Source: CAVQFB01 sp963711675 (GTDB lineage Bacteria > Acidobacteriota > Terriglobia > Terriglobales > Acidobacteriaceae). From it: a stretch of DNA of 64,000 nucleotides. Location of the stretch: positions 62,001 through 126,000 of the forward strand of contig CAVQFB010000008.1 of the NCBI GenBank assembly GCA_963711675.1. The letters are read 5' to 3'. This document shows positions 37,067-44,728 of the stretch, piece after piece. A program made the position numbers and the translations under genes. The notes under the pieces are model-generated. The model saw nothing but the letters and a program-made list of their open reading frames with translations, searched no databases and had not been told where the DNA came from. The first letter of the stretch is position 1; each line of letters opens with the position of its first letter.

Positions 37067-37798
37067 ATGGCAACTATTGATATTCACAATCTGAGCGGAG
37101 CCAAGGTTGGCACGCTCGATCTCGCTGACGAGATCTTCGGCGCGGTCAATGAAGACCTGCTCTGGGAAGCGGTCAAGCACTACCGTGCTTCCCAACGTGC
37201 CGGCACGCACGCGACGAAGAACAAGAAGCTGGTCTCGGGTGCCGGCAAGAAGCTGTGGAAGCAAAAGGGAACTGGACGGGCACGCGTAGGATCGATTCGC
37301 TCTCCACTGTGGCGCCACGGCGGCACGGTGCATGGACCGCAACCGCGTTCTTATGACTACACCTTCCCGCGGAAGAAGCTTCTCGGTGCGTTGCGTTCTG
37401 CGCTGGCGGCCAAGTTTGCCGACGGCAAGCTGATCATCGTGAATGCCTTTGATGTGAAGGAAGCGAAGACGAAGCAGTTCCGCGAAGCGCTCGACGCTTT
37501 GAAGGTGGATGGGACGGTGCTGTTGGTTGAAGAGTCCACGCAGCAGAATCGCAACCTTGAACTCAGCTCACGCAACATTGAAGGGGTCGAGCTGGTGCGG
37601 GGCAACGAGGTTCATCCCTACCATCTGCTGCGTTATGACCGCGCGATCTTTTCGCAACCTGCCATCGAGAAACTGCAGTTGTCGTTGAAGAACTCGGTGT
37701 CGAAACGCCAGCATCATGCAGCGGAAGGAACCGGCGAGAAGAAGGCGTCACGTCCGCGGCGTCGGGCACGGACTGAAAAAGCGGCGGAGGTGGCGTAA
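37067..37798 (+). CDS. rplD: 50S ribosomal protein L4
   Basis: L4 lines the exit tunnel. The 243-residue protein has the conserved loop KLWKQKGTGRARVGSIRSPL, then WRHGGTVHGPQPRSYDYTFP, and the RNA-binding SARK-like middle. Usual length is about 205; here a C-terminal basic tail (SKRQHHAAEGTGEKKASRPR R...EKAAEVA) adds roughly 35 residues. Its stop TAA overlaps the rplW ATG by one base. In some bacteria L4 represses this operon; no such leader site is seen here. Confidence 0.96.
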   Translation: MATIDIHNLSGAKVGTLDLADEIFGAVNEDLLWEAVKHYRASQRAGTHATKNKKLVSGAGKKLWKQKGTGRARVGSIRSPLWRHGGTVHGPQPRSYDYTFPRKKLLGALRSALAAKFADGKLIIVNAFDVKEAKTKQFREALDALKVDGTVLLVEESTQQNRNLELSSRNIEGVELVRGNEVHPYHLLRYDRAIFSQPAIEKLQLSLKNSVSKRQHHAAEGTGEKKASRPRRRARTEKAAEVA

Positions 37799-38091
37799 TG
37801 AAGTCTGCTTACCAGATCATTCGCCGGCCAGTGATTACGGAAAAAGGCCTGGCTATCAAAGAAAACCAGAACACTCTGGTGTTTCAGGTGGCCAGCAAGG
37901 CGACGAAGACCGAAATCAAGGAAGCGGTGCAGAGCATTTTCAAGGTGAAAGTTCGCTCGGTGCGGACGGCCAACTATCCCGGGAAGGAACGTCGCCGCGG
38001 AAAGTTTGCCGGCTACCGTCCGGACTGGAAGAAGGCGTTCGTCAGGTTGCGCGCGGGCGAGAAGATGCCGGAGTACGCACAGAATTTGTAG
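37798..38091 (+). CDS. rplW: 50S ribosomal protein L23
   Basis: L23 sits at the tunnel exit and docks trigger factor and SRP. The 97-residue protein reads MKSAYQIIRRPVITEKGLAI, then ENQNTLVFQVASKATKTEIK, FKVKVRSVRTANYPGKERRR and GYRPDWKKAFVRLRAGEKMP, all typical. The ATG overlaps the rplD stop by one base (TAATG), so translation is coupled. Confidence 0.96.
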   Translation: MKSAYQIIRRPVITEKGLAIKENQNTLVFQVASKATKTEIKEAVQSIFKVKVRSVRTANYPGKERRRGKFAGYRPDWKKAFVRLRAGEKMPEYAQNL

Positions 38092-38098
38092 TGGAGCG

Positions 38099-38196
38099 TC
38101 GATGGTCGTTGGTCCTTCGTCCTTAGAAGAGGGCAAGCGATAAGTAGCGAGCGATCTGCGACAGACGACGTAAGACAAGCTGGTAGCTAAGAGCTG
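38099..38196 (+). repeat. 7-bp repeat tract between rplW and rplB
   Basis: Units GGTCGTT, GGTCCTT, CGTCCTT and AG begin at 38104; after a GATAAGTAGCGAGCGATC stretch come ACAAGCTGGTAGCTAAGAGC and TGATT, ending just before the rplB ATG. Two unit types (GGTCCTT and GAGCTGA) meet in one gap. Confidence 0.6.
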
Positions 38197-38199
38197 ATT

Positions 38200-39027
38200 A
38201 TGCCAATCAAGACTTACAGACCGACAACGCAGACGCTGCGCTACCGGACCACGCTGGTCAATGACGACCTCACGACCAGCAAGCCGCATAAGCCGCTGCT
38301 TGAACCCAAGCAACGCACCGGTGGCCGGCGCAATTCAGGTGACACCACCAGCCGTTTTCGTGGCGGTGGGAACAAGCGCAAGCTGCGTCTCATCGATTTC
38401 AAGCGTGACAAGACCGGCATTCCTGCCACCGTGGTTTCGATCGAATACGATCCCAACCGGTCCGCGCGCATCGCTCTGCTCAGCTACGCCGATGGCGAGA
38501 AGCGTTACATCGTGCAACCGGACGGGCTGAAGGTGGGGCAGAAAATTGTCAGCGGGCCCGAGGCGGACATTCTTGTGGGCAATGCACTCCCACTGCGTAA
38601 CATCCCGCCCGGCACCATGGTTCACAACGTCGAGTTGCGGCCCGGCAAAGGTGCGCAGATGGTACGTTCGGCCGGCGGCGCAGCGCAGTTGGTTGCCAAA
38701 GAAGGCGACTATGCCTTGGTGAAGCTGCCTTCGGGCGAGACGCGCAAGGTTCTGCAGGATTGCATGGCCACCATCGGTCAGGTGGGCAACAGCGATCACG
38801 AGAACGTCACCATTGGCAAAGCGGGACGCGTGCGCTGGGCTGGACGCCGTCCGCATAATCGCGGCGTTTCCATGAACCCGGTCGATCACCCGCACGGTGG
38901 CGGTGAAGGCAAAACCTCAGGCGGACGTCACCCGGTGACGCCGTGGGGTCAGCCGACGCGTGGATACAAGACGCGCAATAACAAGCGCACCGATGCATTC
39001 ATCGTTGGGCGCCGCAAGAAGAGCTAG
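38200..39027 (+). CDS. rplB: 50S ribosomal protein L2
   Basis: L2 supports subunit joining and the peptidyl transferase centre. The 275-residue protein has the N-terminal YRPTTQTLRYRTTLVNDDLT, GRRNSGDTTSRFRGGGNKRK, the LRNIPPGTMVHNVELRPGKG line, and the critical C-terminal loop MNPVDHPHGGGEGKTSGGRH with its functional histidine. Length is normal. There is no clear Shine-Dalgarno site; the 7-bp repeat occupies its place. Confidence 0.97.
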   Translation: MPIKTYRPTTQTLRYRTTLVNDDLTTSKPHKPLLEPKQRTGGRRNSGDTTSRFRGGGNKRKLRLIDFKRDKTGIPATVVSIEYDPNRSARIALLSYADGEKRYIVQPDGLKVGQKIVSGPEADILVGNALPLRNIPPGTMVHNVELRPGKGAQMVRSAGGAAQLVAKEGDYALVKLPSGETRKVLQDCMATIGQVGNSDHENVTIGKAGRVRWAGRRPHNRGVSMNPVDHPHGGGEGKTSGGRHPVTPWGQPTRGYKTRNNKRTDAFIVGRRKKS

Positions 39028-39039
39028 TTACTGAAGACG

Positions 39040-39101
39040 AGCTGAAAGCCGGACGCCAGCAAGAAGGGCGGAAGGCTGAGAGCTGAAAGCTGAGAGCTGA
39101 A
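39040..39101 (+). repeat. 7-bp repeat tract before rpsS
   Basis: GAGCTGAAAGCC near 39047, then GAAGGCTGAGAGCTGAAAGC and TGAGAGCTGAATTT at 39068-39102, directly before the rpsS ATG: about five GCTGAGA/GCTGAAA units in tandem. Confidence 0.65.
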
Positions 39102-39104
39102 TTT

Positions 39105-39461
39105 ATGGCACGTTCAACCAAAAAAGGGCCGTTCATCGACACTCACCTGCAGACGAGGGTGGAAGGGATGAACGCGCGTAATGAGAAAAAGGTGCTGCGT
39201 ACGTGGTCGCGGCGCTCGACCATTATCCCGGAAATGGTGGGGCACACCATTGCGGTGCACAACGGCAAGAAGTTTATTCCGGTGTACATCACGGAAAACA
39301 TGGTTGGCCACAAGCTGGGAGAGTTCAGCTTCACTCGCAACTTCAAAGGGCACTCGATGAAGGCTGCGACGGAAGTCGCCGCGAAACCCGCGGGCGTGCC
39401 TGGTGGCCCGGGAGCGCCGTCGCCGGCAGCGTCGTCCGCCCCGCCGGCGCCGAAGGCATAA
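39105..39461 (+). CDS. rpsS: 30S ribosomal protein S19 with Ala/Pro tail
   Basis: S19 is in the 30S head near S13. The 118-residue protein has the standard core to about residue 88: ARSTKKGPFIDTHLQTRVEG, TWSRRSTIIPEMVGHTIAVH, FIPVYITENMVGHKLGEFSF and TRNFKGH. The usual length is about 92; here a tail of about 28 residues rich in Ala, Pro and Gly follows (EVAAKPAGVPGGPGAPSPAA then SSAPPAPKA). The gap to rplV is 12 bp. Confidence 0.96.
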   Translation: MARSTKKGPFIDTHLQTRVEGMNARNEKKVLRTWSRRSTIIPEMVGHTIAVHNGKKFIPVYITENMVGHKLGEFSFTRNFKGHSMKAATEVAAKPAGVPGGPGAPSPAASSAPPAPKA

Positions 39462-39473
39462 GGAGACGCAGGG

Positions 39474-39956
39474 ATGGAATTTCGAGCTGAAGCCCGTTAC
39501 ATGCGCGTCTCGCCGCAAAAGGCGCGTTTGGTGCTGGACCTCATACGTGGCCGCAAGGCGGAAGAGGCACGCAACACGCTCGCGTTCACGAAGAAGAGAG
39601 TGGCAGCAACGGTGGCCAAGTTGCTTCAGTCCGCTCTCGACAACGCGAACTACTTGAGTTCTGAAAAAGGTATCGACGTCGACATCGACAATCTGTACGT
39701 GAAGACCGCGGTGGCGAACGATGGGCCGCGCATGAAGCGTATTCGTCCGGCGCCGATGGGCCGCGCCTATCGTTACGTCCGGCGCATCGCCCACATCGAG
39801 CTTGTGCTGGCAGAACGCAATCGCAAGAACGGTGAAGGTACGGCCACGGTGGTTGGCGAAGAGCACGCGGCAAAAGCTTCTGCCCGAACCAAGACAAAGG
39901 CGCGGGCCAAAAAAGCGGCACCTGCAAAAAAGAAGTTTGCGGGCGCACGCAAGTAA
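39474..39956 (+). CDS. rplV: 50S ribosomal protein L22 with basic tail
   Basis: L22 has a globular part on the ribosome surface and a loop in the exit tunnel. The 160-residue protein has the core RAEARYMRVSPQKARLVLDL and the tunnel loop GPRMKRIRPAPMGRAYRYVR R..HIELVL. Normal length is 110-115; the last 40 residues form a Lys/Ala-rich tail (AAKASARTKTKARAKKAAPA). Good ribosome binding site AAGGAGACG before ATG 39474. Confidence 0.96.
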   Translation: MEFRAEARYMRVSPQKARLVLDLIRGRKAEEARNTLAFTKKRVAATVAKLLQSALDNANYLSSEKGIDVDIDNLYVKTAVANDGPRMKRIRPAPMGRAYRYVRRIAHIELVLAERNRKNGEGTATVVGEEHAAKASARTKTKARAKKAAPAKKKFAGARK

Positions 39957-39995
39957 AAGTTTTGCTCCGGCATAGTCCGGGGACTGAGAGAAACG

Positions 39996-40673
39996 ATGGG
40001 ACAAAAAGTTCATCCTTATGGTTTTCGTCTCGGCTACACCAAGCCGTGGAAGTCTCGCTGGTTTGTCGAGCGCGACTACGACAAGCTGCTGCACGAAGAC
40101 GTGAAGCTGAAGAACGAGCTGAAAGAAAAGCTCAAGTCGGCCGGCGTCAGCACCATCGAGATCGAGCGCCCGGGTAACAAGTTGCGCATCATCATCAAGA
40201 CAGCGCGGCCGGGCATCATCATCGGACGTAAAGGCGCGGAGATCGACAAGCTGAAGCAGGAACTGCAGAAGCGCACGTCGCGCGAGGTCTATATCGACAT
40301 TCAGGAAGTGCACAAGCCTGAGCTCGATGCCCAGCTGGTATCGGAGTCGATCGCCCTGCAGCTGGAGAAGCGCGTCGGATTCCGCCGTGCCATGCGCAAG
40401 GCGGTGGATTCCGCGCTGCGCTTCGGGTGTAAGGGCATCAAGGTGCGCGTGAGCGGCCGCCTGAACGGAAATGAAATCGCCCGCTCCGAGTGGTATCTGC
40501 AAGGCCGGCTTCCGCTGCACACGTTGCGTGCGGACATCGAATACGGCTTCTCGGAAGCACGCACGACGTACGGCGTGATCGGCGTGAAGTGCTGGATTTA
40601 TCGTGGAGAGATTCTTCCCACGAAGAAGCGTGAAGGACAACAGCCTGCGGCCGTGCCGTCGGGCGCATTCTAG
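39996..40673 (+). CDS. rpsC: 30S ribosomal protein S3
   Basis: S3 guards the mRNA entry channel. The 225-residue protein has GQKVHPYGFRLGYTKPWKSR, the KH domain RPGIIIGRKGAEIDKLKQEL, RRAMRKAVDSALRFGCKGIK and RGEILPTKKREGQQ. The Gly-Arg-Lys-Gly loop of the KH fold is intact. Ribosome binding is weak (GAGAGAAACG before ATG 39996). Confidence 0.97.
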   Translation: MGQKVHPYGFRLGYTKPWKSRWFVERDYDKLLHEDVKLKNELKEKLKSAGVSTIEIERPGNKLRIIIKTARPGIIIGRKGAEIDKLKQELQKRTSREVYIDIQEVHKPELDAQLVSESIALQLEKRVGFRRAMRKAVDSALRFGCKGIKVRVSGRLNGNEIARSEWYLQGRLPLHTLRADIEYGFSEARTTYGVIGVKCWIYRGEILPTKKREGQQPAAVPSGAF

Positions 40674-40706
40674 GCGAAACTGGAATTCGGGAACTGAGAA
40701 CTCGAT

Positions 40707-41123
40707 ATGTTGATGCCAAAGAAAGTGAAGTTCCGCAAGCAACAGCGCGGCCGCATGACCGGGAAAGCCTGGCGCGGTTCCGAGCTGGCTTTCGGAGAAT
40801 ACGGGCTGAAGGTGCTGGAGCCGGGCTGGATCACCGATCGGCAGATCGAGGCCAGCCGTGTCGCCATGACTCGGTTTGTAAAGCGGGGCGGCAAAATCTG
40901 GATTCGTCTCTTCCCGGACAAGCCCGTTACCAAGAAGCCTGCTGAAACCCGTATGGGCAAAGGCAAGGGCGCACCCGATCATTGGGTCGCGGTGGTTCGC
41001 CCCGGGAAAATTCTGTTTGAGATGGAAGGTGTAACGCCGACCGATGCCGCCGAGGCGATGCGCCTGGCGTCGCACAAGCTGCCGCTGCGCACTTCGTTCG
41101 TGAAGCGCGAGGGCGCGCACTGA
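40707..41123 (+). CDS. rplP: 50S ribosomal protein L16
   Basis: L16 binds near the A-site tRNA elbow. The 138-residue protein begins MLMPKKVKFRKQQRGRMTGK and has AFGEYGLKVLEPGWITDRQI, RVAMTRFVKRGGKIWIRLFP, the PVTKKPAETRMGKGKGAPDHW loop and GVTPTDAAEAMRLASHKLPL, all standard. A second ATG at 40713 is possible. The upstream GGGAACTGAGAACTCGAT is a 7-bp repeat rather than a Shine-Dalgarno site. Confidence 0.97.
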   Translation: MLMPKKVKFRKQQRGRMTGKAWRGSELAFGEYGLKVLEPGWITDRQIEASRVAMTRFVKRGGKIWIRLFPDKPVTKKPAETRMGKGKGAPDHWVAVVRPGKILFEMEGVTPTDAAEAMRLASHKLPLRTSFVKREGAH

Positions 41124-41145
41124 GGATAGGAAACGGAATAGCTCT

Positions 41146-41358
41146 ATGAAATCGGAAAAGATCCGCAATTTAACGGACGTTGAGTTGCGCCACCAGGAGC
41201 GCGATCTGGCGGACCAGCTGTTCAAGCTGAAATTTCAGCTCAACATGGGGCAGACCGAGAGTCTGAAGAAGATTCGTGGCCTGCGCAGGGACATCGCTCG
41301 CGTCAAGACGGTTCTGCGGGAGCAGGAGCTTGCCGCCGAGAAAGCGGAGAAAAGGTAG
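41146..41358 (+). CDS. rpmC: 50S ribosomal protein L29
   Basis: L29 is a two-helix protein at the tunnel exit beside L23. The 70-residue product reads KSEKIRNLTDVELRHQERDL, then ADQLFKLKFQLNMGQTESLK KIRGLRRDIARVKTVLREQE, typical of the family. Only two bases separate its stop from the rpsQ ATG. Confidence 0.95.
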   Translation: MKSEKIRNLTDVELRHQERDLADQLFKLKFQLNMGQTESLKKIRGLRRDIARVKTVLREQELAAEKAEKR

Positions 41359-41360
41359 AT

Positions 41361-41675
41361 ATGGCTGAAACAGCGGCGCAAAGCCAGGAAACGCAGGGGC
41401 ATCGCAAAGAACTCGTCGGCAAGGTGGTGTCCAATCGCATGAACAAGACGATCATCGTCGAAGTCACGCGCAAGAAATCGCACCCGCTCTATGGCCGCGT
41501 GATTGCGAGTAAGAAAAAATTCTATGCGCACGACGAGAAGAACGAAGCTCACATCGGCGATTTCGTTCGGCTGGAAGAGACCCGGCCGATGTCGAAGCTG
41601 AAACGCTGGCGGCTGACCGAGATATTGAGGAAGACCGCGCTCGTACCCGAAGCGATTACTGAGGTTGCGAGCTAG
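41361..41675 (+). CDS. rpsQ: 30S ribosomal protein S17
   Basis: S17 binds the 16S 5' domain early in assembly. The 104-residue protein has RKELVGKVVSNRMNKTIIVE, then HPLYGRVIASKKKFYAHDEK N and HIGDFVRLEETRPMSKLKRW, all typical; a 15-residue polar N-terminal extension and a short C-terminal one explain its extra length over the usual 85. Confidence 0.96.
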   Translation: MAETAAQSQETQGHRKELVGKVVSNRMNKTIIVEVTRKKSHPLYGRVIASKKKFYAHDEKNEAHIGDFVRLEETRPMSKLKRWRLTEILRKTALVPEAITEVAS

Positions 41676-41704
41676 CTGAAACTGCGGCAAACAGGAGACC
41701 GATT

Positions 41705-42076
41705 ATGGCAGTGATGATGAGAACCATGCTCGAGGTCGCCGACAACTCCGGCGCCCGCAAGCTGCAGATGATTCTGCCGCTCGGCGGCTCCACCGGTCTG
41801 AATGCCGGCTTGGGCGATGTGATCACCGCCAGTGTCAAAGAGGCCGCGCCCGACGGTCAGGTACAAAAGGGAAAAGTCGTCAAGGCGGTTATCGTGCGGA
41901 CCCGCAAAGAGCACCGGCGTCGCGACGGCACCTACATCCGCTTTGACCAGAATGCGGCAGTGCTGATCAACGAAACCGGTGAACCGGTGGGCACGCGCGT
42001 CTTCGGGCCCGTCGCCCGCGAGTTGCGCGACAAGAAGTTTCTGAAGATTGTTTCGCTGGCGCCGGAAGTGTTGTAA
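41705..42076 (+). CDS. rplN: 50S ribosomal protein L14
   Basis: L14 forms the intersubunit bridge with 16S helix 44. The 123-residue protein has MMRTMLEVADNSGARKLQMI, VITASVKEAAPDGQVQKGKV, VKAVIVRTRKEHRRRDGTYI and DQNAAVLINETGEPVGTRVF GPVARELR, the normal line. AACAGGAGA before ATG 41705 is a good ribosome binding site. Confidence 0.97.
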   Translation: MAVMMRTMLEVADNSGARKLQMILPLGGSTGLNAGLGDVITASVKEAAPDGQVQKGKVVKAVIVRTRKEHRRRDGTYIRFDQNAAVLINETGEPVGTRVFGPVARELRDKKFLKIVSLAPEVL

Positions 42077-42080
42077 CAAG

Positions 42081-42193
42081 GTTCGAAGGTTTCAGAGTGT
42101 CAAGGTCTCAGGGTGCCTTGAACCACCGGAATCTCAGAATGCCAGTAACAATGACTTTGAAACATTTGAAACCTTGAAAGTTTGAGACTTTTT
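42081..42193. repeat. 7-bp repeat inverted pair between rplN and rplX
   Basis: On the left GGTTCGAAGGTTTCAGAGTG and TCAAGGTCTCAGGGTGCC; on the right GACTTTGAAACATTTGAAAC and CTTGAAAGTTTGAGAC. The units GGTTTCA/GGTCTCA and TTGAAAC/TTGAGAC are mutually reverse-complementary, so a large imperfect stem is possible in the operon mRNA. Confidence 0.6.
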
Positions 42194-42195
42194 CT

Positions 42196-42540
42196 ATGGG
42201 AACTGCAACCACTACCGTACATAAGCGAGTTGATATTCGGCGTAACGATACCGTGAAGGTCATCACCGGCCGCGATAAGGGCAAGGAAGGCCGCGTGCTC
42301 CGCGTATTTCCCGACGAGGGCAAGGTGCTGGTCGAGCACGCCATGATGGTGAAGAAGCACGTCCGCCCCAATCCGCAGCGCAACATTCAGGGCGGCATCG
42401 CCGAGCAGGAAAGCCGGATGGCGATTTCGAATGTTCAGATCGTATGCCCGACCTGCGGTCCGGTGCGCATCGGACACGAAGTGCGGGGCGATCGCAAGGT
42501 GCGCGTCTGCAAGAAGTGCGACACGACTTTGGACAAGTGA
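42196..42540 (+). CDS. rplX: 50S ribosomal protein L24
   Basis: L24 starts 50S assembly and lies at the tunnel exit. The 114-residue protein has the KOW motif (RNDTVKVITGRDKGKEGRVL), HAMMVKKHVRPNPQRNIQGG, IAEQESRMAISNVQIVCPTC and a C-terminal CKKC; the two Cys pairs (CPTC and CKKC) could bind zinc, as in many bacterial L24 proteins. Normal length. Confidence 0.96.
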   Translation: MGTATTTVHKRVDIRRNDTVKVITGRDKGKEGRVLRVFPDEGKVLVEHAMMVKKHVRPNPQRNIQGGIAEQESRMAISNVQIVCPTCGPVRIGHEVRGDRKVRVCKKCDTTLDK

Positions 42541-42612
42541 CGCCGTTGGCAAGGCGTCTGAGCCTTGCGGCGTCATCCTGAGCGCGTATTTTGCGCGACG
42601 GATCTGGTGAGC
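42541..42612 (+). repeat. short copy of the GTCATCCTGAGCG element (copy 8) before rplE
   Basis: It begins with the hairpin GGCAAGGC-GTCTGA-GCCTTGCC-like arms (42547-42568), then GTCATCCTGAGCGCGTATTT, an inner GCGCGTATTTTGCGCG hairpin and GATCTGGTG. It is a transcribed copy between rplX and rplE. Confidence 0.6.
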
Positions 42613-42673
42613 AGAGAAAGTTGACTCACGAACCGGTATCCACTCCGAAACCGTGAGAGAAGGTAACTGAGCA

Positions 42674-43294
42674 ATGGCGAAAGAGAAAAAAGGAAAGCCC
42701 GAGAAACACGAGGAGCCGAAGGCTCCGGAGCAGGCGCGCCACAGCGCCAAAGAAAAACCGCGACTACGCGTCCGCTTCGAGAAGGAAATCGCGCCCGCAC
42801 TGATGAAGGAATTCGATATGAAGAATCCCATGGCGGCGCCGCGTCTTCACAAGATCGTGGTCAACATGGGTGTCGGCGAAGCCACCCAGAACGCCAAGGT
42901 GCTTGACCCGGCCGTAAATGAACTGGGCCAGATCACCGGCCAGAAGCCGGTAGTCACGCGGGCCAAGAAGTCTATCGCCGCCTTCAAGGTTCGCGAAGGG
43001 CAGGCGATTGGAGCCATGGTCACCCTGCGCGGCGATCGTATGTATGAATTTCTCGATCGCCTGGTGAATATCGTGCTTCCGCGAGTGCGTGACTTTAAAG
43101 GTGTATCAACCAAGTCTTTCGATGGCCGCGGGAACTATACCCTCGGCTTGCACGACCAGTTGATCTTCCCGGAAATCGACTATGCCAAGGTGGACAAGTT
43201 GAAGGGTATGAACGTCACCATCGTGACCAACGCCCAAAGCGACGATCAGGCGCGAGCGCTGCTTCGCCATCTCGGCATGCCCTTCCGGGCGTGA
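42674..43294 (+). CDS. rplE: 50S ribosomal protein L5 with charged N-terminal extension
   Basis: L5 contacts 5S rRNA and P-site tRNA. The core starts near RFEKEIAPALMKEFDMKNPM and has KIVVNMGVGEATQNAKVLDP, GQKPVVTRAKKSIAAFKVRE, GMVTLRG-like GAMVTLRGDRMYEFLDRLVN and LHDQLIFPEIDYAKVDKLKG MN. About 30 Lys/Glu-rich residues (AKEKKGKPEKHEEPKAPEQA) precede it, giving 206 instead of about 180. GAGAGAAGGTAACTGAGCA precedes ATG 42674. Confidence 0.96.
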   Translation: MAKEKKGKPEKHEEPKAPEQARHSAKEKPRLRVRFEKEIAPALMKEFDMKNPMAAPRLHKIVVNMGVGEATQNAKVLDPAVNELGQITGQKPVVTRAKKSIAAFKVREGQAIGAMVTLRGDRMYEFLDRLVNIVLPRVRDFKGVSTKSFDGRGNYTLGLHDQLIFPEIDYAKVDKLKGMNVTIVTNAQSDDQARALLRHLGMPFRA

Positions 43295-43319
43295 GCAAGG
43301 CTAGGAGTTAGGAGCTAAT

Positions 43320-43505
43320 TTGGCTACAACAGCAAAACGAGTTAAGGACGCAAGGAAGCCCAAGTTCTCTTCACGCAAGCATAACCGCTGCCAGATCTGC
43401 GGCCGTCCGCGCGCTTTTCTGCGCAAGTTCGGCATTTGCCGCCTTTGTTTCCGCGGTCTGGCTCTGCGGGGAGAGATTCCCGGAGTTTCCAAGTCGTCCT
43501 GGTAG
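43320..43505 (+). CDS. rpsN: 30S ribosomal protein S14, zinc-binding type
   Basis: A 61-residue type Z S14. The C4 zinc site is CQICGRPRAFLRKFGICRLC (C-X2-C-X12-C-X2-C), and the C-terminal FRGLALRGEIPGVSKSSW is standard. The start is TTG at 43320, reached through the 7-bp-repeat-like AGGCTAGGAGTTAGGAGC, which also supplies GGAG. Zinc-type S14 is the form expected in Acidobacteriota and many other phyla. Confidence 0.95.
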   Translation: MATTAKRVKDARKPKFSSRKHNRCQICGRPRAFLRKFGICRLCFRGLALRGEIPGVSKSSW

Positions 43506-43658
43506 TGCATTCGGCGCCACAGGCGCCGGAAGGAAAGAGAACGCAAAGCTTCGCGGCCAGGAAAAAGGCCGCGTGCTTACACGATGCCGTTGCAGGTTCT
43601 CCGGCCCAGAAGGCAAGTCGGGTCGCAGCAAACGGGCGGCTTTAGGAGAAGCAAAACG

Positions 43659-44057
43659 ATGAGGTTGACCGACCCGGTCGCAGACATGCTGGCGCGCATT
43701 CGCAACGCGATTAGCGCCCGGCACCAGAAGGTCGATATCCCGGCTTCGAAACTGAAGCTGGAGATCGCCCGCATCCTCAAAGAGGAAGGCTACATTGCCA
43801 ACTTCAAGGCCACCGAAGAGGAAGGCCACAAAGTGGTTCGCGTGTACCTGAAGTATGGAAACAACAACGAGGCGGCCATTTCGACCGTCAATCGTGTGTC
43901 TCGCCCCGGTTGTCGTGTGTACGTGCGCCGCAGTGAGATTCCACGCGTGCTCGGCGGTCTGGGGATCAACATCCTCACGACACCTCGCGGTGTCATGACC
44001 GGACGTCAGGCGCGCAAGGAAGGTGTGGGCGGCGAACTGCTGTGCGAAGTCTGGTAA
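43659..44057 (+). CDS. rpsH: 30S ribosomal protein S8
   Basis: S8 binds 16S helix 21. From ATG 43659 (AGGAGA upstream) the protein is 132 residues: RLTDPVADMLARIRNAISAR, KVDIPASKLKLEIARILKEE GYI, INILTTPRGVMTGRQARKEG VGGELLCEVW, a normal S8. A longer in-frame ATG at 43584 adds 25 residues of poor quality and is rejected. In enterics S8 represses spc; no leader mimic is recognised here. Confidence 0.96.
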   Translation: MRLTDPVADMLARIRNAISARHQKVDIPASKLKLEIARILKEEGYIANFKATEEEGHKVVRVYLKYGNNNEAAISTVNRVSRPGCRVYVRRSEIPRVLGGLGINILTTPRGVMTGRQARKEGVGGELLCEVW

Positions 44058-44138
44058 CCGACTTCTGAAGCAGCAAGGCTTTACCGCGCCACCTGGATAC
44101 GCAGGAACTGTCGAGCTTCTGGCCCCGGACGAATCGTA

Positions 44139-44181
44139 CTAAGGAGCTAAGAGCCAGAAGCTAAGAGCGAAGAGCAGATCT
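44139..44181 (+). repeat. 7-bp repeat tract before rplF
   Basis: AAGGAGCTAAGAGCCAGAAG and CTAAGAGCGAAGAGCAGATC run up to the rplF ATG: units of AGCTAAG, AGCCAGA, AGCTAAG, AGCGAAG and AGCAGAT. Confidence 0.65.
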
Positions 44182-44182
44182 T

Positions 44183-44722
44183 ATGTCACGAATTGGAAAA
44201 AAACCTATCCCGCTCCCTAAGGGAGTCACGGTCAAGATCGAAGACGGCGCTATTGCCGTACAGGGACCTAAGGGCAAGCTTGAAACCGCGCTTCCCCGTG
44301 GAATTCGCATGGATCAACAGGACGGCCATCTCGTGGCCATCCGCGAAAATGATTCACAGGCCGCTTTGCACGGCCTGGCGCGCGCCCTCGTCAACAACGC
44401 GGTGGAAGGTGTCACCAGGGGCTGGACGCGTGAACTGGAAATCGTCGGCATCGGCTATCGCGCGGAGATGAAGGGCAAGACAACCGTCGTGTTCAGCCTG
44501 GGATACTCGCACCCGATCGAGTACCCGCTGCCGACCGGCATCGACGTTGCCGTGGACCCGAAGCAGACGAAGCTTACGGTCACTGGAATTGACCGGCAGA
44601 AGGTGGGGCAGGTCGCCGCGGAAATGCGCTCGTTGCGTCCGCCTGACCCGTACAAGAACAAAGGTGTGCGCTATGCAGGCGAGCGCCTGAAGAAGAAGGT
44701 TGGCAAGACCGGCGCGAAGTAA
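44183..44722 (+). CDS. rplF: 50S ribosomal protein L6
   Basis: L6 lies near the sarcin-ricin loop. The 179-residue protein has RIGKKPIPLPKGVTVKIEDG, AIAVQGPKGKLETALPRGI, NAVEGVTRGWTRELEIVGIG YRAEMKGK and the C-terminal RPPDPYKNKGVRYAGERLKK K, all typical, at normal length. It is followed by an unusually long gap of 343 bp that interrupts the spc operon. Confidence 0.97.
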   Translation: MSRIGKKPIPLPKGVTVKIEDGAIAVQGPKGKLETALPRGIRMDQQDGHLVAIRENDSQAALHGLARALVNNAVEGVTRGWTRELEIVGIGYRAEMKGKTTVVFSLGYSHPIEYPLPTGIDVAVDPKQTKLTVTGIDRQKVGQVAAEMRSLRPPDPYKNKGVRYAGERLKKKVGKTGAK

Positions 44723-44728
44723 GAGGCG

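Noticed and set aside
39114..41225. 703-residue minus-strand ORF opposite rpsS-rpmC
   Set aside because: It lies entirely antisense to seven well-conserved ribosomal protein genes; such long antisense frames are common in GC-rich codon-biased DNA, and its composition (His/Arg/Leu rich) is not protein-like.
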